Shown one piece after another: positions 1 to 4,770 of a DNA stretch of 5,990 nucleotides (position 1 is the first letter of the stretch; each line of letters begins with the position of its first letter). Below the pieces are notes generated by a model. The model was not told the DNA's origin. It did no database searches and was given only the letters and a program-made list of their open reading frames with translations. The DNA lies in contig WLDZ01000065.1 in NCBI GenBank assembly GCA_009704515.1, positions 1 to 5,990 of the forward strand, in the 5' to 3' direction. Both the position numbers and the translations under genes were made by a program. This stretch comes from Actinomycetota bacterium (GTDB lineage: Bacteria > Actinomycetota > Actinomycetes > Nanopelagicales > Nanopelagicaceae).

Positions 1-705
1 TCACCAATCTCTTCTGGCGACTTGATCCAAGCAAGTGACGGTATTGATGAGATCGCATCATGGGCTCGTGATACGCAAGCGATCATTAACGAATTTGATA
101 TGTATAAGAGCGCAGTATCGGCCGTTGCACTTCCTCCACGAATGGCGACATCTACCTTGATTGCACTTTATGAAGATCCAGAAGCACTCGCGCTTGCAAT
201 TCGTCGACCAATGCCACGAGCAAGTGATGAATTCTCACGTCGCGGAACAGCATTCCACTTATGGATCGAAAAACACTTTAACGTCTCTACTCTCTTTGAT
301 GATGAAGATTTCGATCAACTCGAGCCGCTTGAAGCAGACCAAAAGTTAGAAGACCTCAAGGGTGCCTGGTTTGCAAGTTCTTGGGCAGATCGCACACCAC
401 ATGCAGTTGAAGTTCCCTTTGAGACCGTCATTGCCGGTGTTCTTATCCGTGGTCGCATAGATGCTGTCTATAAGGATGGCGATCGCTACGAAGTCGTGGA
501 TTGGAAGACGGGCTCTAAAAAGCTAGGAAAATCAGCTGCTATTCAGCTCGCTGTCTATCGCTTAGCGTGGGCAACGCTTCAAGGTATTTCAGTTGATGGC
601 GTTAGCGCTGCATTCCATTACGTTCCAACATCGGTGACCGATCGCCCTGCCGATCTCATGAGTGAAGCAGAGTTGATTGCTCTCTTAGACCAATTCAGCG
701 CCTAG
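1..705 (+). CDS. adnB: AdnB-like helicase-nuclease subunit, C-terminal RecB-family nuclease domain (5' partial)
   Basis: The frame is open from the first base, so this is the last 234 residues of a longer protein; the TTG at 22 is internal. Seen: the PD-(D/E)XK nuclease signature of the RecB family, with RGTAFH (fragment residues 81-86, His86), GRIDAVY (Asp154), VVDWKTG (Asp167 and Lys169) and QLAVYRLAW (Gln182, Tyr186). All expected catalytic residues are present, so the nuclease should be active. Family knowledge: actinobacterial AdnA and AdnB each carry an N-terminal UvrD-like motor and a C-terminal nuclease, and the heterodimer resects double-strand breaks in the cytoplasm. AdnB is preferred over AdnA because it is the subunit nearest nudC-uvrD2 in mycobacteria and because the ADRTP...VEVPFE...RGRIDAV pattern fits it. 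A generic PD-(D/E)XK protein is the alternative; the motor is outside the window. It ends in tandem in-frame stops (TAG then TGA, 703-708), 24 bases before the stop of the convergent EEP gene, with no convincing terminator between. Confidence 0.85.
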   Translation, partial: SPISSGDLIQASDGIDEIASWARDTQAIINEFDMYKSAVSAVALPPRMATSTLIALYEDPEALALAIRRPMPRASDEFSRRGTAFHLWIEKHFNVSTLFDDEDFDQLEPLEADQKLEDLKGAWFASSWADRTPHAVEVPFETVIAGVLIRGRIDAVYKDGDRYEVVDWKTGSKKLGKSAAIQLAVYRLAWATLQGISVDGVSAAFHYVPTSVTDRPADLMSEAELIALLDQFSA

Positions 706-729
706 TGAGCAAAGCAAACTCTAAAACTT

Positions 730-1557
730 TTACTGCGTAATCTCCACCGATAGCGGGAGATGATCACTAACTCCAGATAAGACAGTCGGTAGGTACTGCG
801 AGGTAAGAGGGGTTTTACTCAAAATGTAATCAAATTGAATCTTGGCACCCCAACTTGGATATGTCGCCTGTGTTGCAAGTGATTTCCATTGCGAGCCAAC
901 TACTGGGAGATTCTTTGGCAAGTTCAGATCTCCCATAATGATTGCGATCGTGCGCGTTTCTTTCTCAAGTTCAATCGCCCAACGCTTTAGCTTTCTTAAT
1001 TGGCGCAGATTAAATCCTGGCACAAACGAAAGATGAGTATTGATGACGGTGTATCCATTTGCCAGAGTTGCAGCTAGTGCCACGCGAGGTTCATCGCGAA
1101 TATAGATTGGACGAACTTTTCCAGGACCGCTCTCATCTCCTGGAATCAATAGCGGTGCACCAATGGGTGAGTTGCCAAGATCAAGACGATGCCATTGCAA
1201 GACTTCAATCTTGGATGCGATGCCAATTCCATAACTACCTTCATGCGAAGACGAATCAGTGTTGGTGATAATTCTCTGATCGCCGTCGTCTAACTTTCGC
1301 CAGGTTTCACCAGGAGTGCCGATAATGCACGAAGCAAATGCAAAGTACGGGGCACCGATACTTGTTGCAATCTCTGCAATTTGATTTACATTTTCAGAAC
1401 GTGTCAGCGCATAGTCACACTCTTGGACACCAATCACATTCGGCGCTAGCTCGGCAGCAATCTTCTGGCCGGCATCCGATAGCGAGGTTGGCTTTACGCC
1501 TTTGGCTGCTGGCGGAATAGCCATTCCATGCAGGATATTCCACGAGGTAATGCGCAT
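730..1557 (-). CDS. Endonuclease/exonuclease/phosphatase (EEP) superfamily hydrolase
   Basis: A 275-residue cytoplasmic protein with no signal peptide or membrane segment. Seen: the full EEP (DNase I/exonuclease III fold) motif set in order: SWNILHG (Asn7), GVQECD (Glu46, metal ligand), NTHLSF (His175), MGDLNLP (Asp210, Asn212), FDYIL (Asp243) and SDHLPL (Asp265, His266). These are the expected metal-binding and catalytic residues, so it should be an active Mg-dependent phosphoesterase. The substrate cannot be told from sequence: DNA or RNA ends, phosphoinositide-like lipids and small phosphodiesters are all possible. The ATG at 1557 is chosen because SWNxLHG lies at the very N-terminus in this family. 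A TTG at 1599 would add 14 residues of unlike sequence and overlap nudC. No Shine-Dalgarno is visible, but a TAnnnT motif lies 7 bases upstream, fitting leaderless transcription. It is divergent from nudC and convergent with adnB, so it is inverted within what is otherwise a DNA-repair block. Confidence 0.88.
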   Translation of the reverse strand: MRITSWNILHGMAIPPAAKGVKPTSLSDAGQKIAAELAPNVIGVQECDYALTRSENVNQIAEIATSIGAPYFAFASCIIGTPGETWRKLDDGDQRIITNTDSSSHEGSYGIGIASKIEVLQWHRLDLGNSPIGAPLLIPGDESGPGKVRPIYIRDEPRVALAATLANGYTVINTHLSFVPGFNLRQLRKLKRWAIELEKETRTIAIIMGDLNLPKNLPVVGSQWKSLATQATYPSWGAKIQFDYILSKTPLTSQYLPTVLSGVSDHLPLSVEITQ

Positions 1558-1564
1558 AGCGAGC

Positions 1565-1570
1565 AGGCTA
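1565..1570 (-). promoter_or_regulatory. Candidate -10 element for the EEP gene (leaderless)
   Basis: On the minus strand TAGCCT fits the actinobacterial -10 pattern TAnnnT. It lies 7 bases before the ATG at 1557, so transcription would start at or beside the start codon. The gap has no Shine-Dalgarno and no good -35. A six-base match is weak alone; the placement and the matching motif on the other strand support it. Confidence 0.45.
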
Positions 1571-1571
1571 G

Positions 1572-1577
1572 TACCGT
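1572..1577 (+). promoter_or_regulatory. Candidate -10 element for nudC-uvrD2 (leaderless)
   Basis: TACCGT fits TAnnnT and ends 8 bases before the nudC ATG at 1586, which suits a leaderless transcript. One base separates it from the opposing element at 1565-1570, so two polymerases could hardly occupy both at once. No TTGAC-like -35 is seen at the usual distance. Confidence 0.42.
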
Positions 1578-1585
1578 TGCCCCTT

Positions 1586-2503
1586 ATGAGCGCGATCAAT
1601 AGCCAGCCGTCACGGATCGACCGCTCCAGCCACCTGCGTGAAAACCCCGCAACTCTGGATCTACTCTGGTCGAAGGCGCAGATTCTGCAGATTGCCCAAG
1701 GGCGAATCGGTGCAGAGGGATACCTAAACGCCGATCGTGTTGCCGCATTGATTGCTAGCGGTGAATTTAAAGAAGGCTCACGTTATTTTCTCGGCCTTGA
1801 TGCAGTCACTGGCGATCCTTACTTCGCGTGGGATACACAGTGGAGCGTTGCAAAAACTGATGATGAGATGAAAGTTGGATTTACAACTCTACGTGATGTC
1901 GGGGCAGCACTTTCAGCTATCGATGTTGAACTAGCTTTACACGCAGTTGCCTTAAGTAATTGGCATCGCGCGCATCCATGTTGTGCCAAGTGCGGTGCGC
2001 CAACTCGAGTAGATCTTGGTGGCGCAGTTCGTGTCTGCGATGTTGATAAGAGCCAGCACCATCCACGTACAGATAGTGCAGTCATTGTTCTGATCCGCGA
2101 TAACGATGACCGCATTCTCTTGGGCCACCAACCGGTATGGCCAGAGGGACGTTTCTCATGTTTTGCAGGTTTCCTCGAGCCTGGTGAAACATTTGAACAA
2201 TGTGTAGCACGTGAAGTCTTTGAAGAATCTGGTGTAAGTGTTCGAGAGATTAGCTATCTTGGTTCACAACCGTGGCCCTTCCCAGCATCAATCATGATTT
2301 CATTCGATGCAGTGACAGATTTCCCAGAGGCAGCGCGACCAGATGGCACAGAAATCACAGAGGTAAAGTGGTTTACTCGCGATCAACTTCGTGCAGAAGC
2401 TAAAGCTGGCACACTCTTACTTCCACCAAGAATTTCGGTTGCACGTAAGATGATTGAACGATGGCTGGGTGAGACTGCCCAGGGTGGTGAGACATGGAGG
2501 TAA
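1586..2503 (+). CDS. nudC: NudC family NAD(+)/NADH diphosphatase (Nudix hydrolase)
   Basis: A 305-residue enzyme expected to split NAD(H) into NMN(H) and AMP; members of this family also remove NAD caps from RNA. Seen: an N-terminal domain (about 1-125), a zinc-ribbon-like segment (133-154), and a Nudix domain with a perfect box: Gly195, Glu201, then REVFEESGV (209-217). The NudC hallmark SQPWPFPAS follows at 227-235 and separates it from other Nudix enzymes. Odd: the zinc ribbon has Cys133-x2-Cys136 and Cys151, but the fourth cysteine position is Asp154, so zinc may be bound differently (perhaps via Asp154, His158 or His159) or lost. The ATG at 1586 is chosen because DRSSHLRENP soon after it resembles known NudC N-termini. 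An upstream ATG at 1502 would lie inside the EEP gene. It has no ribosome binding site and is probably leaderless. Its last 10 bases overlap the helicase gene, so the two are one operon. Confidence 0.93.
   Translation: MSAINSQPSRIDRSSHLRENPATLDLLWSKAQILQIAQGRIGAEGYLNADRVAALIASGEFKEGSRYFLGLDAVTGDPYFAWDTQWSVAKTDDEMKVGFTTLRDVGAALSAIDVELALHAVALSNWHRAHPCCAKCGAPTRVDLGGAVRVCDVDKSQHHPRTDSAVIVLIRDNDDRILLGHQPVWPEGRFSCFAGFLEPGETFEQCVAREVFEESGVSVREISYLGSQPWPFPASIMISFDAVTDFPEAARPDGTEITEVKWFTRDQLRAEAKAGTLLLPPRISVARKMIERWLGETAQGGETWR
2481..2487 (+). promoter_or_regulatory. Ribosome binding site for the UvrD2-like helicase, inside nudC
   Basis: AGGGTGG inside the last nudC codons ends 6 bases before the ATG at 2494, a good Shine-Dalgarno position. 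It supports this start and coupled re-initiation after nudC, whose stop codon lies 10 bases into the helicase gene. Confidence 0.55.
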
Positions 2504-4200
2504 CTCCCAAACTTGGTGGAGAAGAGCCAAGCCTTCGCGCAGAAGAGATCCTGGCCGCACTCGATGAAGATCAGCGCACAGTAGCCCTTGCTACACGTGG
2601 CCCTGTCTGCGTAATTGCGGGAGCAGGTACTGGAAAAACTCGCGCAATCACGCACCGCATTGCCTACGCCGCAGCGATTGGGACAATGGATCCCAGCAAA
2701 GTTTTGGCGCTTACATTTACAGCTCGCGCTGCAGGTGAAATGCGCACACGTCTTCGCTCACTTGGCGTTCCCACTGTTGCAGCGCGCACAGTTCATTCCG
2801 CTGCTCTTAAGCAATTGATCTATTTCTGGCCCACAGTTTTTGGCGGTCGCACCCCAGATTTAATGAATAGCAAGACACCATTTCTGACAGAGGCGGTTAA
2901 TCGCGCGGACCTGACTGGCGAAATCCGCGTCACCTCGCGCGAGACTATGCGCGATATCGCAACCGAGATTGAGTGGGCCAAAGTTTCACAGGTCGCACCG
3001 ATTGATTATCTTGATCAAGTTAATGCTCGTCAGATGAAGCCACGAGTAAAGGCAGAACATATCGCCGCAATCTATGTCGCGTACGAAAGCCTTAAAAAAC
3101 AAGAGCTCGCTATCGACTTCGAAGATGTACTTCTGCTGACCTCTGCGATGTTAGAGGAAGAGCGCACAGTGCGGGAGCGTGTACAAGATCAATATCGTTA
3201 CTTCACAGTCGATGAGTACCAGGACATCTCACCGATCCAGCAACGTTTGATTAACGCTTGGCTTGGAAGTCGAAAAGATATCTGTGTTGTGGGAGATCCA
3301 GCACAAACTATCTACTCATTCGCTGGTGCAACACCAGTTTTCCTCAATACCTTTACCCAGCGCTTTCCAGAGGCAGAGGTTATTCGTCTGAGTACTGGAT
3401 ACCGATCAACACCGGAAATCACATTCGCCGCAAATGCCTTGCTACGTAACTCATCTATGGGTCAAGAACTCACCGCGAGCAACGATCATGGCCTGCATCC
3501 CAGCGTTGATGGTTATAAGGATGAGAGCGCAGAGATCACAGGAATTCTTACTCAAATCACAGCGCTATTAAGTGAGGGGACTGCGCCACAGGAGATTGCG
3601 ATTTTGGCGCGCACCAATAGCCAACTCAAAGGCGTGGAACGTGCGATGAATAGCAAGGGGCTGCCATATCAAGTGCGCAGCACTGAACGTTTCTTTGAGC
3701 GCCAAGATGTCCGAGATTTCCTTAAGCAAGTTCGCCAAGCTTCTGTTCTTCCTACTGAAGGCGCTACCTGGATTGATGAACTTCGCACCATCGCTCAGCC
3801 ATATTTGACTGGCGAAAGTATTGATGGAATCGCAGCCCTTCTTCATCTCGGTCGTGAACTCGATAGCGATGATGGCTTTACTCCAAAGACTCTCCGTGGC
3901 TTTTTACGTGAGGTCGAAGATCGCGTGACACAGAACAATCCACCCACAATGCCTGTTGTCACTCTTGCCACCTTGCATGCGGCAAAGGGACTCGAATGGG
4001 AGCGCGTTTTTCTGATGGGCGCTTCAGAGGGAATCTTGCCGCTAGAAACTGGATCAACTGGAACATCTGATTCAGTTGTTGCCGAAGAGCGCCGCCTTTT
4101 CTACGTGGGAATGACGCGAGCTAAGGTCGATCTTCACATTTCATATCGCGGATTGCCTTCGCGATTCTTAAAGGAATCAGGGTTACTAGTTAGTTCTTAG
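2494..4200 (+). CDS. uvrD2: UvrD/PcrA-type superfamily 1A DNA helicase, short UvrD2-like form
   Basis: A 568-residue ATP-dependent 3'-5' DNA translocase/helicase expected to act in DNA repair or replication-conflict removal. Seen, in order: Q motif (DEDQR, Gln27), Walker A GAGTGKTR (43-50), motif Ia TFTARAAGEM (74-83), motif II VDEYQD (239-244), motif III GDPAQTIYSFAGA (267-279), motif IV near STGYRSTPEI (300-309), motif V TLHAAKGLEW (493-502) and motif VI EERRLFYVGMTRAK (531-544). All are intact, so ATPase activity is expected. It ends 24 residues after motif VI at SRFLKESGLL. As I recall, mycobacterial UvrD2 is about 700 residues and continues with an HRDC domain and a four-cysteine tail; neither is here, nor in the 129 bases that follow. 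Length is also below that of UvrD1/PcrA (700 or more), mainly from short 1B/2B regions and no C-terminal tail. The name rests on placement directly after nudC. Another UvrD/Rep paralog is the alternative. Confidence 0.9.
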   Translation: MEVTPKLGGEEPSLRAEEILAALDEDQRTVALATRGPVCVIAGAGTGKTRAITHRIAYAAAIGTMDPSKVLALTFTARAAGEMRTRLRSLGVPTVAARTVHSAALKQLIYFWPTVFGGRTPDLMNSKTPFLTEAVNRADLTGEIRVTSRETMRDIATEIEWAKVSQVAPIDYLDQVNARQMKPRVKAEHIAAIYVAYESLKKQELAIDFEDVLLLTSAMLEEERTVRERVQDQYRYFTVDEYQDISPIQQRLINAWLGSRKDICVVGDPAQTIYSFAGATPVFLNTFTQRFPEAEVIRLSTGYRSTPEITFAANALLRNSSMGQELTASNDHGLHPSVDGYKDESAEITGILTQITALLSEGTAPQEIAILARTNSQLKGVERAMNSKGLPYQVRSTERFFERQDVRDFLKQVRQASVLPTEGATWIDELRTIAQPYLTGESIDGIAALLHLGRELDSDDGFTPKTLRGFLREVEDRVTQNNPPTMPVVTLATLHAAKGLEWERVFLMGASEGILPLETGSTGTSDSVVAEERRLFYVGMTRAKVDLHISYRGLPSRFLKESGLLVSS

Positions 4201-4226
4201 GCTGGATAGCCAGTCAAACATTTTTT
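4200..4226 (+). terminator. Possible weak intrinsic terminator after the helicase gene
   Basis: GGCTGG and CCAGTC (4200-4205, 4210-4215) can form a 6-base-pair stem with one G-U pair and the loop ATAG. It starts on the last base of the stop codon. A run of six T lies at 4221-4226, but five bases separate it from the stem, which is far for a standard terminator. Confidence 0.3.
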
Positions 4227-4275
4227 GAACCTATTGAATTCCACTGACATGGAGTCTACGATCCATTTTCAAAGG

Positions 4276-4305
4276 TTGAAGTGCGAACTTCATGAAACCT
4301 ATAGA
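4276..4305 (+). promoter_or_regulatory. Candidate sigma70-type promoter for the 122-residue repeat protein
   Basis: TTGAAG (4276-4281) as -35 and TATAGA (4300-4305) as -10 are separated by 18 bases, close to consensus TTGACA and TATAAT. A start near 4312 would give a leader of about 18 bases that just includes the Shine-Dalgarno at 4319. The separate promoter implies the gene is not simply read through from the helicase. Confidence 0.5.
4277..4292. repeat. Perfect inverted repeat over the -35 element, possible operator
   Basis: TGAAGT (4277-4282) and ACTTCA (4287-4292) are exact reverse complements around GCGA. The left arm covers the proposed -35 and the right arm lies in the -35/-10 spacer, so a dimeric regulator bound here would block polymerase. 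It is probably upstream of the transcript, so a DNA site is likelier than an RNA hairpin. No known regulator consensus is recognised. Confidence 0.4.
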
Positions 4306-4318
4306 CAAGTCTGAAGAT

Positions 4319-4323
4319 AAGGA
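4319..4323 (+). promoter_or_regulatory. Shine-Dalgarno site of the repeat protein gene
   Basis: AAGGA ends 6 bases before the ATG at 4330, a standard site that fixes this start. It contrasts with the EEP gene and nudC, which lack one. Confidence 0.65.
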
Positions 4324-4329
4324 TATTCC

Positions 4330-4698
4330 ATGAGTGATTGGGTTAAAGGCCAAATTCTTGAGTTAACAGCGAGTGGAGCCATTAGCAAAGGAAAAAAAGT
4401 AACAGTCGTCCGTGATTTTTCACAAAGTGATCGGGAAAAAGGTTACACAGTCTCCTGTAACTTTCAGGGAAGTTTATATGACATTACTTCAACACATCTC
4501 GTAGAGGTCAAAAGTCCAATGTGGAAGAAGGGTCAAGCTGCCGTGATTATTGAGTCGGGAGCAATATCAAGAGGCACCTTTTTAACTGTTGAAAAAGACT
4601 TTAGCGTTGAAGATATCAAACGAGGCAATAACGTTCAGTGCAATTACAAAAGCGAAACTTTCTATGTTTCACCACATCATCTAGGTGACCCTAACTAA
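4330..4698 (+). CDS. Small protein of two tandem 61-residue-period units, function unknown
   Basis: A 122-residue protein that I do not recognise. Seen: residues 4-57 and 65-118 align without gaps at an offset of 61, with 22 of 54 positions identical. Shared points are W(4/65), KGQ (6-8/67-69), SGAIS (15-19/76-80), G(21/82), TV (25-26/86-87), DFS (29-31/90-92), D(34/95), G(38/99), V(41/102), CN (43-44/104-105) and HL (56-57/117-118). Alternating hydrophobic residues and conserved glycines suggest two small beta-rich, perhaps SH3-like barrels; this is inference. There is no signal peptide or membrane segment, so it is probably cytoplasmic. Each unit has one cysteine at an equivalent place, and no catalytic triad or metal-site pattern stands out, so binding is likelier than catalysis. 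It has its own likely promoter, a palindromic site and a Shine-Dalgarno, which fits a regulated single gene. The segment 4381-4440 is 35% GC, against 60% in a helicase segment (2641-2700). Its end faces the sensor kinase gene across 72 bases. Confidence 0.8.
   Translation: MSDWVKGQILELTASGAISKGKKVTVVRDFSQSDREKGYTVSCNFQGSLYDITSTHLVEVKSPMWKKGQAAVIIESGAISRGTFLTVEKDFSVEDIKRGNNVQCNYKSETFYVSPHHLGDPN
4339..4500 (+). repeat. Protein repeat unit 1 of the 122-residue protein
   Basis: Encodes residues 4-57. It matches unit 2 without gaps at a 183-base offset. The match is clear in protein but poor in DNA, so the duplication is old and has been kept by selection. Confidence 0.75.
4522..4683 (+). repeat. 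Protein repeat unit 2 of the 122-residue protein
   Basis: Encodes residues 65-118. It keeps the SGAIS, DFS, CN and HL landmarks of unit 1. A seven-residue linker (58-64) joins the units. Confidence 0.75.
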
Positions 4699-4770
4699 TC
4701 ATTTTTAGTATGGAATCTGGGTAACTGACTGACTCATAGTCAACTGGACTAAAACTTTCCGGTAACTGCT

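Noticed and set aside
22..24. TTG as the start of the nuclease gene
   Set aside because: The frame is open to base 1 and the nuclease domain of this family follows a large helicase part, so this is an internal codon.
706..729. Terminator between the nuclease and EEP genes
   Set aside because: The 24-base gap has only a four-base AAAG/CTTT pairing and no GC-rich stem, so no terminator is called.
1502..1585. Longer nudC from the ATG at 1502
   Set aside because: The extra 28 residues lie inside the opposing EEP gene and do not look like a NudC N-terminus. The ATG at 1586 fits the family and the -10 motif.
1558..1599. Longer EEP protein from the TTG at 1599
   Set aside because: It would run into nudC. 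The family's SWNxLHG motif normally sits at the N-terminus, reached from the ATG at 1557.
2383..2655. A 90-residue minus-strand frame over the nudC/helicase junction
   Set aside because: It is antisense to two well-supported genes, is cysteine- and serine-rich in the way of a shadow frame, and has no recognisable domain.
4726..4742. TGACT/AGTCA inverted repeat between the convergent genes as a terminator
   Set aside because: The stem is only five base pairs and no T-run follows on either strand, so it may be chance.
4720..4768. Direct repeat GGTAACTG (4720-4727 and 4761-4768)
   Set aside because: Two eight-base copies 41 bases apart, with no mobile element or integration signs around them, are not enough to call an attachment site or target duplication.
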